Notes under the pieces: model-generated
What the model was told of the DNA's origin: nothing
What the model saw: the letters and a program-made list of their open reading frames with translations, nothing else
Database searches by the model: none
Assembly: GCF_964656455.1 (NCBI RefSeq)
Contig: NC_135726.1
Coordinates: 35,679,930-35,743,929 of the forward strand
Length of the DNA: 64,000 nucleotides
DNA from: Halichoerus grypus
Lineage: Eukaryota; Chordata; Mammalia; Carnivora; Phocidae
Reading direction: 5' to 3'
Program-made: the position numbers and the translations under genes
In this document: one piece after another, positions 11,858 through 23,450 of the stretch
Layout: each line of letters opens with the position of its first letter
How positions within the stretch are numbered: the first letter of the stretch is position 1

Positions 11858-12220
11858 CAAGAAGAAGGCAAAAGATCTCTACTCTGAGAACTAAAAGACA
11901 TTGATGAAAGAAATCAAAGAAGACACAAATAAATGGAAAGATACCCCATGCAGAATTGAAGAATACTGTTAAAAAGTCAGTGTTACCGAGAGCCATCTAT
12001 AGATTCAAAGCAGTCTCTGTCAGGATTCCAATGGCATTTTTTATAGAAGTAGGAAAAAACTCCTAAAATGTATATGGAACCACAAAATTCCCGAAATCAG
12101 CCAATGAATCCTGAGGAAGAACAAAGCAGGAGGCATCACACTTCCTGATTTCAAGCTAACTCTATAAAGCTATAGTAGTCAAAATAATATAGTATTGGCA
12201 TACAAACAGACTTCCATAGA

Positions 12221-12572
12221 TTCCAGTGAACCCATAGTTAGCCCCAGCCCTTGCTACCCATCCTGACCCCCGTTACTATGAGTGTGTCTGTAAGTGACTT
12301 CTCCAACTGCATAGTCTCCCATAGCTGACCTCTATAGTCAAGTGTGTGCACACCATTGGCTCTGATCACCACCACTACCTGCAGTGGTTTCTACCAGTCT
12401 TGGAGGTGCCACTTAAGAGCCCAACAGCCCTTGAAGCCACTGTGAACCTCCTTCAGTGCTTGCCAGAAACTACACAGTTGTCAATATTGTGGACCCCAGT
12501 GGCCTGAGCCAAAGAGACATCATACACACCTATACCTGGTGCCACCAAATGCCCCTGCATTAGTGTCCTGCA
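12221..12572. other. Unassigned sequence beside the L1 inversion
   Basis: About 350 bases, C-rich with CCA/CAC runs ('caccaccactacctgcagtgg'), and no open frame of note. I cannot assign it to a repeat family. It could be an old L1 5' UTR or unique host sequence. Confidence 0.4.
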
Positions 12573-12632
12573 GGGTCACGAGTTTGAGCTCCATATTGGG
12601 TGTAGAGGTTACTAAAAAAAAATAAACTTTAA
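12573..12632 (+). mobile_element. 3' fragment of an old carnivore SINE
   Basis: The sequence 'gagctccatattgggtgtag' followed by an A-rich tail matches the end of the older tRNA-Lys SINE form (pattern: cacattgggtgtagagattac, then A-rich). Only the tail half is present. Confidence 0.55.
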
Positions 12633-12639
12633 TTACTGA

Positions 12640-15120
12640 TACCATTGCCATTTTGTTCATTGTTTTCTGGTTGTTTTGTAGATTCATTGTTCCTTTTTCT
12701 TATCCTGCTCTTTTCTGTGTTTTGGTGCCTTTAGGTATCAGTATGCTTTGACTTATTTGTCATATTCTTTTGTGTAATTGCTACAGGTTTTTCCCTCATA
12801 GTTACCATGAGGCTTACAGAAAACATCTTAAAATTATAACATACTATTTTAAGCTGATAACAACTTAAACAGAATTTCTAAACTTAACACTTTTACTTCT
12901 CTTTCTCACTTTTTTTGGTTCTTGCTGTTACAATTTACATATTTTATGTTATGTAACTAGTAACAGATTATTGTGGTTATGGTTGTTTTCACTATATTCA
13001 TTTTTAAAAAACTTTTGAACTAGAATTATAAGTGAATTATGCACCACCATTACCAAATTAGAGTCGAGCATTAACTATATATTTACCATTACCAATGAGT
13101 TTTATGCAAACTTTTAATGTTTTTATGATGTTAATTAGCATCCTTTTACTTCCACTTAAAGGACTCTCTGCTGTTTCTTGTAAGGCAGGTCTAGTGGTAA
13201 TGAACTCCCTCAGCTTTTGTTAGTTCAGGGAAGTTTTTATCCCTCCTTTGTTTTTGAAGGACAGCTTCAAATAGAAGACAGAAGAATACTATACTTGATG
13301 GGTATAGTATTCTTAATTGACCATTCTTTTATTTTGAGTATGTCATCCCATTCTCTCCTGGTCTGAAATGTTTCTGTTGATAAATCTGCCCATAGTCTTA
13401 TAGGGGTTCCCTTGTTTGTAACTTTTTCTCTTTTGTCTTGCTGCTTTTCATTTTTTCTCTGTCTTGATTTTTTACAATTTAATTATGTGTCTTAGTTAGC
13501 CCTATTCGAGTTCAACCTATTTGGAGTTTTTTGAGCCTCACGGATCTGGATGTCAATTTTTTTCTCCAGGTTCAGGAATTTTTCAGCCATTTTTGCTTTA
13601 AATATATTTTGTTTCTTTCTTTTCTCCTTCTGGAATTCCCATAATGTGAATATTGTTTTGTTTCATTGTGTCTTGTAAGTCTCATAGACTTTCTTTACTT
13701 TTTTTTTTCATTCTTTTTTCTTTTTGTTTCTCTGATTGGATAGTTTCTAATGTCCTATCCTCCACTTCACTGATTCTTTCTTCTTCATGCTTAAGTCTGT
13801 CTTTGAAACTATTGAATTCTTTGGTTCAATTATTGTATTTTTCAACTCTAGGATTTCTGATTTTTTAATGATTTCTATAGCATTGTTGAACTTCTTGTTT
13901 GTTCATGCATTATTTTCCTAATTTTGTTTAGCTGTCTCTGTGCTCTTATAGTTCATTAAATTTATTTAAGAGGATTATTCTGAATTCTTTGAATTCTTCA
14001 TGGGTCTCCATTTTTTTTTAAAGATCAGTTATTAGGTTCCTTTAGTGGTGTCATATTTACCTGTTTTTTGTTGTTGTTGTTTGTTTGTTTGTTTTTGTGA
14101 TCCTTGATTCCTTACATTGATATCTGTACATTTGAGTAATCAGGTTCCTTAACAGATTTGCTTTGGCAGAGACAGATCTTCATCAATCACCTCAGTTTGG
14201 GTTTCTGGGTGTAATTACTGGTAATGTCCTTTAGGCAGGTGGTACCTGCTGTTGTGGTCTATTTTTGGTTCCCTTTCTGGGGTTGATGAAGGGAGGGGGG
14301 GAGGGTGCCACTGGCTGAGAGCAGTTAGATAAGTTGGTTTGGTTCCCTACTCAAGTGAGGCTGTAGGATGGGCTCTGTGGTTGCTTGGATCCTCTGGTCA
14401 GGCTTACCAGATGGTTGTAACTGAATGCTATATTTGGTAGTAGATTGGGCCATGAATCAGCTTCCCTGCCCTGGCAGGGCAGCAGGACATGACCCAGAAC
14501 CTGTATGGCTCATTGTTTGGGATCCCAAATCATGCAAGAGTGTATATGGAATTCTATGGTCAGGTGAGGCCGCTGGTTGTACTCAGCAGATGAGGAAAGC
14601 CATGGGCTGTGTTCTCTGTTCAAGTACCACTGTAAGCAGGGATATTGGATCAGCTACACAGCTTCCCATATGCTCTGGTTGGTTTATCTGGTCAGGCAGG
14701 CTGGGGACTGTATTCAGCATCAAGCAGTGCTATGAATTAGTTTCTCTGCCTGGATGCAGTGGGAGAAGTAGGTCTAAAGCTGGTGGAGCTCTTTGTTGTC
14801 TTAATTCACACCAACCTGTGCTCCAAGATTCCTAGCCAAAGAGGTCCACTGGCTTTGCTCTGAGTGTCACTGGGTCACAGAGCTTCCAGGTGTTCTCACC
14901 AGTACTTCTGAACAGATGGGGCCAGGAGAGTAAGAGGTCTTTAATGTGAGGTTTCATATTGATCAGGTTAGGAGTTGGGCTATGTTTATTGTTCACTGTA
15001 GTTGTGGGTACCAGGGGCTTCAAACTCCTCTGTTGTCCGTGTTTTTACCTCTACCATTAATTTCCCAGAGAAGTTCTCCTTAAATAGAGCCTATACCCTG
15101 TAGTTCTTTCAGCTGTAATC
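12640..15120 (-). mobile_element. Old L1 5' half: inter-ORF region, ORF1 remnant, 5' UTR
   Basis: On the minus strand, 12,640-13,150 is a spacer homologous to but different from that at 3481-3935. About 13,150-13,920 resembles a decayed ORF1, with plus-strand 'ttgtaaggcaggtctagtgg' matching the ORF1 3' end. 14,000-15,110 looks like an old L1 5' UTR with repeated 'ggttccctactcaagtgagg'-type units. No intact frame longer than about 135 codons remains, and the ones present are not conserved protein. Because its spacer overlaps in L1 coordinates with the one at 3481-3935, it is a separate copy. Confidence 0.65.
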
Positions 15121-15190
15121 CAGTGTTGGTGGCGGTAAGGTGTGGGGGACGGGAAACATTCTTTAATCTTTTGATTATATTTCAGTCTTT

Positions 15191-15405
15191 TATTTTTTTT
15201 TATTTTTTTATTTTTTTAAAGATTTTATTTATTTATTTGAGAGAGGATGAGAGGAGAGAGAGAGCACATGAGAGGGGGGAGGGTCAGAGGGAGAAGCAGA
15301 CTCCCTGCTGAGCAGGGAGCCCGATGCGGGACTCGATCCCGGGACTTGAGGATCATGACCTGAGCCGAAGGCAGTCGCTTAACCAACTGAGCCACCCAGG
15401 CGCCC
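15191..15405 (-). mobile_element. Carnivore tRNA-Lys-derived SINE
   Basis: Complete minus-orientation SINE with a long T-rich tail side. A perfect 19-base TSD, tgattatatttcagtcttt, lies at 15172-15190 and 15406-15424, suggesting a recent insertion. Confidence 0.96.
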
Positions 15406-15629
15406 TGATTATATTTCAGTCTTTAGTGGTAAGACTGTATCCCTGGGCTGTTACCTTCCCAAGTGTTTCTTGGCTTTTATTTACCCCAGAACCCCCTTTA
15501 GTGAGACAGGATGGCTAGAGAGGGCAGGAGTTAGATAAATGTCCTTCCTTCCAGGTAGATAAGGCTCTGGAAAAGGCTTTCCCTGTGGAGAGTAGGTCTT
15601 TGTTATGGAGAACAATGTGGGTGTATTTC

Positions 15630-15824
15630 TTTTTTTAAGATTTTATTTATTTATTTGACAGAGAGAGACACAGCAAGAGAGGGAACACAAGCAGGGGGAG
15701 TGGGAGAGGGAGAAGCAGGCTTCCCACTGAGCAGGGAGCCCGATGCGGGGCTCGATCCTAGGACCCTGGGATCATGACCTGAGCCGAAGGCAGATGCTTA
15801 ATGACTGAGCCACCCAGGCGCCCC
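15630..15824 (-). mobile_element. Carnivore tRNA-Lys-derived SINE
   Basis: Complete minus-orientation SINE. A 17-base TSD with one mismatch, caatgtgggtgtatttc / caatctgggtgtatttc, lies at 15613-15629 and 15825-15841. Confidence 0.96.
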
Positions 15825-15841
15825 CAATCTGGGTGTATTTC

Positions 15842-16439
15842 AAGATGGTTATTTTTCCTCTCCTCTTGCCAGAGCTATGATCTTTTTTCTTGGTTCTTAA
15901 CCTTGAGAACCTGGTAGGATTCTTTAGAATACCCATGAAAATGTGTCTTTCTCCCTCCCCGCCAAGACTTCAGTCCCAGGAATTTCTCACTTTGACACTA
16001 GTCCATACAGCTTCCAGCATCCATCAAAATTACCATGTAAGTGTTCTGTTTATGGCTTCAGAGGTTTTTGCTCAACGTAAACAGATCATTATGTGATTTT
16101 CTGTATTTGCATATCTCTCCAGATTTTAGGGGGGCAATTTTTCCCACAACCTCAAGTCTGCAACCAGCCCAAGAAAAGTCATTGATTTTTTAGTTTCTTC
16201 AGCTCTTGTAAGGATGGGAGTGATGATCTCGGAGGTCTTTATATGTCAGAAACCAGAAATCTGATTATGGACTTTAACCATATCTACAAAACACCTTCAT
16301 AGCAATACCTAGATTCATGTCTGAATAACTAGGGATTGTAGCTTAGTCAAGTGGACACCTTGTCAGCTTGCTACCCTTATACATCTCAAGCTATACTTAA
16401 TCTCAAATAAAGGCAATAACAAAGTTGTACTTCTGCCTG
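15842..16439. other. Unassigned sequence, no gene seen
   Basis: AT-rich DNA between the SINE and the LTR-like block. There are short open frames only, without recognisable protein similarity, and I see no repeat family I can name. Confidence 0.5.
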
Positions 16440-16740
16440 ACATGATACTGATGTGGAGTCTTCCAGTGCAATGGTCAAGAAAGAATTCTTGAGACGTTTA
16501 CAGTGCAACTTAGTAAGTTTATTTAAGTAGCACGGGGACAGGACCTATGGGCAGAAAGAGCTGCGCTGTTTGCTGTGTGAGGCTGATGGTTACATACTTA
16601 GCAATCAAAGGAAGGGGGGCATGCAGGGAGTATCAGATTATAAACGTTTCTTTGAATTTCTTTGAATTACTACTTGCAAAACTACTTTTGCAAGATTCAT
16701 CTGGTGCATATTGTAGAGGCCACTTTTAGGCAGCCTTGAG
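16440..16740 (-). mobile_element. Candidate endogenous-retrovirus LTR piece (minus orientation)
   Basis: Read on the minus strand, an AATAAA-type signal in 'ttaaataaacttac' (plus 16,510-16,530) is followed by 'caagaattctttcttgacc'. That layout resembles the R/U5 end of a gammaretrovirus-like LTR. The same kind of module occurs in the opposite orientation at about 16,980-17,100. Old, partial and tentative; no viral coding frames are seen. Confidence 0.35.
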
Positions 16741-17140
16741 CGATGGAATGTAGGAGGGCCCATAGTGACCAACTGGCTGAATACAGACAGGTCCATCAGG
16801 TGACCCACCTCAAAATATCCATAGGTCCTAACTGACCAATGGGCTACTTACAACCAGGCACAGTTACCACAAAAGGGAAAATTCCATATGTCGTCATACT
16901 GCCTCAACTTGCCCCTTTAAAAACAGACCCCATGTACTGCCTCTTTGCAGGAGCCTCTCTCCTCTCCTTTCCTGCCCACTGCTCCCTTGTGGTGCGTTCA
17001 GTAAACTTCTATCTCCTTTGTTCTGCCTCAGGTGAATTCTTTCACCGCCTGTGCCACTGGCTTCCACCCAGTCATCACCCCAAATTTGGGGGCCCCCATC
17101 TGATCAGAACAGACACCCCATTTAGACACCACACATATAA
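16741..17140 (+). mobile_element. Candidate endogenous-retrovirus LTR with primer-binding-site-like end
   Basis: The layout fits a U3-R-U5 end. There is a CCAAT box ('gaccaatggg', 16,833), a TATA-like 'tttaaaaac' (16,915) and an AATAAA-like 'cagtaaac' (17,000). A C/T-rich R/U5 with 'ggtgaattctttca' follows. Then comes 'tttgggggc' (17,083), where a tRNA-Pro-type primer-binding site would begin. No gag, pol or env frame follows. Solo LTR or truncated provirus; family not identified. Confidence 0.45.
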
Positions 17141-17761
17141 TTCAGTTTGATATTAACTATTGGCGAGATATATAGGCAGTCATGATACCCTTAAAGAATG
17201 TAGCAACCAGCATGTATTTGATCTTTATCAAAACTAGGCAGACTTTAGGTCAGCCTTCCAGGCTTAATAGTAGACATCTTCCCGCTTCTGTCTCTCATCA
17301 ATACAGTTGCCTTTTATACAATCAAAAACATGCTAACTCTTACTCCAGAAGAGCATGCAAGAAAGAACATTCATTTTCTCCTTTGATCCTGTAACTTAAA
17401 TTCTGTGATATAAAATTAACTATTATTAATATATCTTATAGATGATAAGGGAATAAGAGAGGGAAGAAAACAATATCTCTTAGCTTTTGGATGCTTTCCT
17501 TTATAGTAATCAAGGCAGTTCTTTATAGTAGACCAAGGCAAGTTTCAACTTCATTTGCTGAAGTTGAAACCTTTGGATCCATGGTTCAGCCAATCAGCCA
17601 TACTATTAGATCCTTTTCTAAGCCCCTTAAGTTAAAACATTGAATTTGGAATCTCTGCTTAGTAGACTCATATCAATATAGTCAGCCTAATCCAACTTTA
17701 TATTCTTTCTACTGTGATCCCACCCCCTTAAGATCCATTCCCACACATATGACCCATATTT
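17141..17761. other. Unassigned AT-rich sequence after the LTR-like block
   Basis: No open frame with recognisable similarity. It could be decayed retroviral interior or unrelated host sequence; I cannot tell. Confidence 0.35.
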
Positions 17762-17770
17762 TACATCTCT

Positions 17771-17962
17771 GTTTTTTTTTAAAGATATTATTTATTTGAG
17801 AGAGAGGATGAGAGAGCACACAAGCAGGGGCAGAGGGAGAGGAAGAAGGAGAAGCAGACTCCTCGCTGAGCAGAGCCTGATGTGGGACTCGATCCCAGGA
17901 CCCTGGGATCATGACCTGAGCTGAAGGCAGACGCTTAACCGACTGAGCCACCCAGGCGCCCC
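17771..17962 (-). mobile_element. Carnivore tRNA-Lys-derived SINE
   Basis: Minus-orientation SINE with a short 9-base flank repeat, tacatctct, at 17762-17770 and 17963-17971. Confidence 0.93.
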
Positions 17963-17971
17963 TACATCTCT

Positions 17972-18789
17972 ATCAATTGAAAAAATCATGCAGGGCTTTT
18001 GGTGTATTAGTGCATCTTTCGGTGTGTGGGTCACACTTTGTAACTCACCCTTTGGAACCTGCTGGGACTTACATCAAGTTATAGGTCTTGAAGTAAGGAG
18101 GGGGCAGGTACTGAGGAGAATCAGCAGTGCCTTGTAAGACAACTTCTTCAGGAAAAGAAGGGCTAACCTCAGGCAAGGGTCAAAAAGCTGATTCTGCTGG
18201 CAAAGAGGACCTCGGAGAATTGAGAGATTCAATGTCCCCGGCTTCATGTCCCCATTGCGATTTTCAGGTTCCCATTCCTTCCCAATCAGTGCCCTCACTT
18301 TAATGGAAAACACCCTGTTTGGTCAAGAGTTCAGTTTGCTTTGTAGTTCAGACACTTGCAGGAAGAGCCACTAGGCTACAGGGGATAAGTGTTTGTCCAA
18401 GGGCAGATTTACCTTTCAGGTCAATGTGAAGCTGAAGCTGGGAATCGGAAGCCCTGACTCACCCTTTTCTTTCTCAACTTTCTCCACCACGGCTAGGACA
18501 ATCAGCCAATCTCATTACACTCCTTAGTTTCACCAAAATATTTGAATGTAACAAATACATGGCCACCTAGAATCTCACTTTCTCTAGGTATTTAATTAGG
18601 AGTATCTAATGTTGATATTTTGCATATCTCTTGCCACATCATGTGACAGACTACTAGTGTCCTCTTTACTGCTAGAAATAGAGTCATTAGTGTCTTTAAT
18701 AAGATTAGAGAACCAATTCCAGAAAACCCAGAATCAATTCAGAAAATTCATCCTTAAGATTCTGTTTCTCTAGAACCACTTCTGGTACC
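17972..18789. other. Unassigned sequence, no gene seen
   Basis: Mixed-composition DNA. One 79-codon minus-strand frame (18074-18313) has no recognisable similarity. No repeat family named. Confidence 0.4.
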
Positions 18790-19075
18790 AAAGTCTGTAT
18801 CAGTCAAGATTCAACCAGGGAAAGAGAACCAGAAGTAGATAATACATATATTAAGAAATGTATGAAAGGAATTGGCTTATATGATGGGGGGGGGGGCTTA
18901 CCAGGCAGGTCCAAAATCAATAGAACAGGCCATCTTCAAGGGCGGGCTAGAACTCGGGTGACAGAGCTGTCCACAAGTGGAATTTATTTGGAGAAGCAAA
19001 GTTTCTTAGTAGGTGTTCCATAGCATAGTTCCATAGTAGTTGTTCAAGAAATAACATCTGTAATTATTATATAAA
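18790..19075. mobile_element. Old L1M-like 3' end fragment with G-run
   Basis: The stretch 'tctgtatcagtcaagattca' followed by 'ggaattggcttatatgat' resembles a common old mammalian repeat with the pattern 'gtcagggttctccagagaaacagaacc...aaggaattggctcacatgatt'. A run of about 10 Gs lies at 18,886-18,897. Family is tentative. Confidence 0.4.
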
Positions 19076-19089
19076 TGAAAGTAGAGTAG

Positions 19090-19292
19090 GGGCGCCTGGG
19101 TGGCTCAGTCGTTAGGCGTCTGCCTTCGGCTCAGGTCATGATCCCAGAGTCCTGGGATCGAGCCCCACATCGGGCTTCCTGCTCGGTGGGAAGCCTGCTT
19201 CTCCCTCTCCCACTGCCCCTGCTTGTGTTCCCTCTCTCGCTGTGTCTCTCTCTGTCAAATAAATAGATAAAATCTTTAAAAAAAAAAAAAAA
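19090..19292 (+). mobile_element. Carnivore tRNA-Lys-derived SINE
   Basis: Sense-orientation SINE with the full head, CT-rich middle, AAATAGATAAAATC tail and poly-A. TSD aaagtagagtag at 19078-19089 and 19293-19304. Confidence 0.96.
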
Positions 19293-19607
19293 AAAGTAGA
19301 GTAGAGGAACAAAAACGGACTTTTAGAGTCATGAAGTTAATCTTTTTACCAGTCTACCTTCATTATATCTGGCATCGATGTATTCCTTTTTAAGTAGGGA
19401 TACAAGAGAACCCATCTAATGTATAAACTTCCCAAACTCTGCTCTTATTTTGGGGATCAAGGAAGGCTTGGGTTATAGCTAGGTTATCTTTGGTTAGATC
19501 TTTGGCTTGGAGTACACTGTACCTTGCTGGGTTCCTTGACAGCCTAGTAATGTTCAGAATGGTGGAGCCTCACAAAATCAGGTACTCAATTCTTTTGTTT
19601 TGTTTTT

Positions 19608-20790
19608 TTCTTTTGTTTATTCATTTAAAAATTTTTATTTTAATTCCAGTTAACATACAGTGTTACATTAGTTTCAGGTGTACAATATAGTGATTCAAGA
19701 ATTCCATACATTACCCGATGCTCATCACAAGTGCCCTCCTTAATCCTCTTCACTTATTTCACCCATCCCCGCATCCATCTCCCCTCTGGCAACCACCAGT
19801 TTGTTCTCTGTAGTTAAGTGTCTGTTTCTTGGTTTGTCTCTCTCTCTCTCCTCACCTTTGCTCATTTGTTCTGTTTCTTAAATTCCACATATGACTGAAA
19901 TCATATGGTATTTGTCTTTCTCTGACTGACTTATTTCACTTAGCATTTTACTTTCTAGCTCCATCCATGTCACTGCAAATGGCAAGATTTCATTCTTTTC
20001 TATGGCTGAATAATATTCCATTGTACACACACACACACACACGCACCACCTCTTCTTCATCCATTCATCTAATGATGGATGCTTGGGCTGCTTCCATATC
20101 TTGGCTGTTGTAAATAATGCTACTATAAACATAGGGGTGCATGTGTCTCTTTGAATTAGTGTTCTTGTATGCTTTGGGTAGATACCCATAGTGTGATTGC
20201 TGGATTGTAGGATAGTTCTATTTTTAACTTTTTGAAGAACCTCCACACTGTTTTCCAGGGTGGCTGCACCAGTTCACATTCCTACCAACAGTGTATGAGT
20301 ATTCCTTTTTCTCCACATCCTCACCAACATCTATTATTTCTTGTGTTGTTGATTTTTGCCATTCTGACAGCTGTGAGGTGATATCTCATTGTAGTTTTGA
20401 TTTGCATTTCCCTGATGATGAGTGATGTTGAGCATCTTTTCATGTGTCTGTTGGCCATCTGTATGTCTTCTTTGGAGAAATGTCTATTCATGTTTTCTGC
20501 CCATTTTTTAATTGGATTATTTATTTTTTGAATGTTGAGTTGTATAAGTTCTTTATATATTTTGGATACTAACCCTTTATCAGATATGTCATTTGCAAAT
20601 ATCTTCTCCCTTTCTGTATGTTGCCTTTTAGTTTGGTTGATTGTTTCCTTTGCTATACAAAAGCTTTTTATTTTGATTAAGTCCCAATAGTTTATTTTTG
20701 CTTCTGTTTCTCTTGCCTCAGGAGGCATATCTGGAAAAAAGCGGCTATGTCGCATGTCAGATAGGTTACTGCCTGTGTTCTCCTCTAGGA
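19608..20790 (-). mobile_element. 5'-truncated L1 (3' UTR and ORF2 C-terminus)
   Basis: On the minus strand the L1 ORF2 C-terminus is clear: '[20 protein letters not shown]' within 20,755-20,321, and 'CTPMFIVALFTTAKIW' then 'MEYYSAIEKNEILPFA' within 20,246-19,878. The 3' UTR runs down to about 19,608. Frames are broken near 20,250-20,320 and by a (CA)n microsatellite at 20,026-20,043. 5' truncated at about 20,790, and older than the full-length copy. Confidence 0.85.
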
Positions 20791-21057
20791 TTTTTTTTTT
20801 TTTTTAAGTAGGCTCTATGTCCAGCATGACGCCCAATGCGGGGCTTGAACCCATGACCCTGAGATCAAGACCTGAGCTGAGATCAAGACTTGGACACTCA
20901 ACCAACTTAGTGACTCAGGCACCCTGAGAGAGAATTTTAAGCAGACTCCACCCAATGCAGAGCCTGACGCTGGGCTTGATCTCACCACCCTTAGATCATG
21001 ACCTGAGTCAAAATCAAGAGTCAGACGCTTAACCACCTGAGCCATCCAGGCACCCCG
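20791..21057 (-). mobile_element. Two tandem old tRNA-derived SINE copies
   Basis: Read on the minus strand, two diverged SINE units sit head to tail at about 20,793-20,925 and 20,926-21,057. Each ends, on the plus strand, in a variant of 'gactcaggcacc' / 'gagccatccaggcacccc', and each has a 'gcggggcttgaacc' or 'gctgggcttgatctc' body. They lack the modern CT-rich middle and are an older subfamily. Confidence 0.75.
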
Positions 21058-22180
21058 GATTTGTGTGTTTTTCTTAATTATTAAATAAAAATGGTTAATA
21101 GCAAAATTTACCATTTTAACCATTTTTTAAAAAGATTTTATTTATTTGACAGAGAGAGACAGCGAGAGAGGGAACACAAGCAGGGGGAGTGGGAGAAGGA
21201 GAAGCGGGCTTTCTGCCGAGCAGGGAGCCCGATGCGGGGCTTGATCCCAGGACCCTGAGATCATGACCTGAGCCAAAGGCAGACACTTAACGACTGAGCC
21301 ACCCAGACGCCCCCATTTTAACCATTTTTAAGTGTACAATTCAGTGACACAAATTAACATTCACAGTGCTGTGTAATAATCACAACTATTTCTAGAACTT
21401 TTTTATCATCCCAAATAGACTATCCATTAAATAATAATTCCCCATGCCCTCCTCCCCCAGCTCCTAGTAACCTCTATTCTACTTTCTGTCTACATGAATT
21501 TGCCTAGTCTAGGTACCTCATATAAGTGAACTCCTACAACATTTGTCCTTTATTATCTGGCTTATTTCATTTAGCGTAATGCTTTCAAGATTCATCCATA
21601 TTGTAGCATGTATTAGAATTTCATTCCTTCTTAAGGTTGAGCAATATTCCATTTCATGTATATAATGCATTTTGTTTATTCATTCATCTATTGATGGACA
21701 CTTGGGTTGTTTCTACCTCTTGGCTATTGTGAATATACTGCTATGAACATGGTACAGAAGTATCTGTCTGAGTTCCTGCTTTCAATTCTTTTGTGTACAT
21801 ACCTAGGAGTGGAATTGCTGGATCATATGATACTTTTATGTTTGACTTTTCGAGAAATTGCCAAACTGTTTTACATGGTGGCTGCACCATTTTACATTCC
21901 CACCAGCAATGCACAAAAGTTTCAGTTTCTCCACATTCTCACCAACATTTGTTATTTTCTGGTTTGTGTGTGTGCTTTTCTCTCTCTTTTTTTTCTTTTT
22001 GTAATACCTATCCTAATGGGTGTGAAGTGGTATCCTGTAGTTTTGATTTACATTCCCTTAATGACTAGTGATGTTGAGCATTTTTTCATGTGCTCACTGG
22101 CTGTTTATGTATCTTCTTTGAAGAAATATCTATTCAAATCCTTTGCCCATTTTTGAATTGGGTTGTTTGTTTTGGGGGGT
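21058..22180 (-). mobile_element. Old L1 3' end (ORF2 C-terminal remnant and 3' UTR)
   Basis: The plus strand carries the characteristic L1 tail order: 'aagtgtacaattcagtg', then 'ggcttatttcatttagcgta', then 'attcatccatattgtagcat', then 'gtggtatcctgtagttttga'. Read in minus orientation this is ORF2 C-terminus followed by 3' UTR. Frames are decayed. A SINE splits it at 21,128-21,312. Confidence 0.8.
21128..21312 (-). mobile_element. Carnivore tRNA-Lys-derived SINE
   Basis: Minus-orientation SINE with a perfect 17-base TSD, ccattttaaccattttt, at 21111-21127 and 21313-21329. Confidence 0.96.
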
Positions 22181-22959
22181 GAGTTATGTTTTAATGCCCA
22201 AATCTATCTGCTTTCCAAAAGATCTTCTGGGATTTTTGGTATTTATTTTAATATTTTATAACTGGCATTTCTAGAAAATACTCCACAGAAAAATATTTCA
22301 TGTTTCTATGATAATTGTGTGACATATGTGAAAGATCTAATTTCTTTAATAGATGAAACAGACAGTAATTCCAAGTTGCTTCCCATATATGTGGGGTGTT
22401 TTCAGAGAGTGTTCCTGCTGTTTCTACATGGTAAACTTCCAGAAAAGGGTGGTTTGCTGGATAAATGGGACATGAGTTGGGGGTGAGGCTCCCCAAGGCT
22501 CCAGTGATACACTGTTATCCTTCACCTTTCTTTGGGTTGGAAAATTTTCTCTCTCAGTGAAATATAAAACATAAAACAAAAACACCTTCACTCTCTGGTG
22601 TATGGTCACTAATTAGACCTGCAAATGAAAATTTCACTTTGTAAATTTCGCATGTCATCATTAAGTGAATCTGCTTTAGCTCCAGTAGTAGGAGCTCTGA
22701 CACAAATTTGCTGTGTGCCTCTTCTGGGTTGAGAGGTACATATATTTGGTGCTAGAGATAAAGGGATAAATGTAAGTTCTGCCCTTCATCAAGAAGTTCA
22801 GAGTTAAAAGTTTTAAGTGTGATTTTGAGATTATAAAAATATAAAACACATAAAAAATGTCAAACTCATGTTTGTAACAAAAGAATCAGTTGAACACATC
22901 TGAGTACAATTATTTATGTCTATGGTAGTGCCAACATGTGAGTGTGATTAAAAAGAACA
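22181..22959. other. AT-rich sequence, nothing recognised
   Basis: No open frame with similarity, no clear repeat and no RNA gene. Confidence 0.4.
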
Positions 22960-22969
22960 ATAGTGAAAA

Positions 22970-23175
22970 CAATAGGAAAGAGCTACCATTTATGGAGTAC
23001 TTACTATGTCCCAGGCACTATGCCACATATTTTCCATTTTTGCTTGTGTTTAATAATTGTAAATCAGGAAAATGAAGCTCAAAGAATTAGTTAAGAAAGT
23101 TGCTCAAGGTCATGTACTTGGTAAATGGCAGAGTCTGGATACAAAGCTAGGCCAGTATGACTCCGCTTCCATAAC
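22970..23175 (+). mobile_element. MIR element
   Basis: It has the MIR core order: 'ctaccatttatggagtactt', 'actatgtcccaggcacta', then 'aaggtcatgtacttgg' and 'aaatggcagagtctgga'. This is an ancient mammalian SINE. Confidence 0.85.
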
Positions 23176-23450
23176 AGAAGAACAACAGCTTATAAGGTGG
23201 AGGAAAACAGGGACATACATTTCAAATAGCTTAATATTACTGTGAGTGACCAGGAAAGTGACATGGATATCATCTGGAAAATAGGGGATTTAAGTAGGTA
23301 GGAAGACCTTTTTTAAAAAACAGTTTTGGGAATATTACATAAAAGTGCAGAAAGCTAAGTGCTCATCTCACCTTCCTGATCAATGTATGTGTCCTCTCCA
23401 AGTGTGTTGCAGGGTTTCTTTCAGATTTTTATTTTTATGGATTTTATTTT

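Larger units (their letters stand above)
11058..12220 (-). mobile_element. 5'-inverted older L1 ORF2 fragment
   Basis: From 11,058 to about 11,740 the minus strand encodes L1 ORF2 C-terminal sequence ('[17 protein letters not shown]' at about 11,626 leftward). From about 11,740 to 12,220 the plus strand encodes the ORF2 part that normally comes just before it, ending in a diverged form of the 'YYKAVVIKTVWYW' region. The two parts are adjacent, in opposite orientation and nearly contiguous in L1 coordinates. This is the signature of twin-primed L1 insertion. A SINE (11228-11424) interrupts the left part. Confidence 0.7.

Noticed and set aside
19090..19160. tRNA gene suggested by tRNA-like head sequences of the SINEs
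   Set aside because: These are SINE promoter heads derived from tRNA-Lys. They lack a foldable mature tRNA and are followed by SINE bodies.
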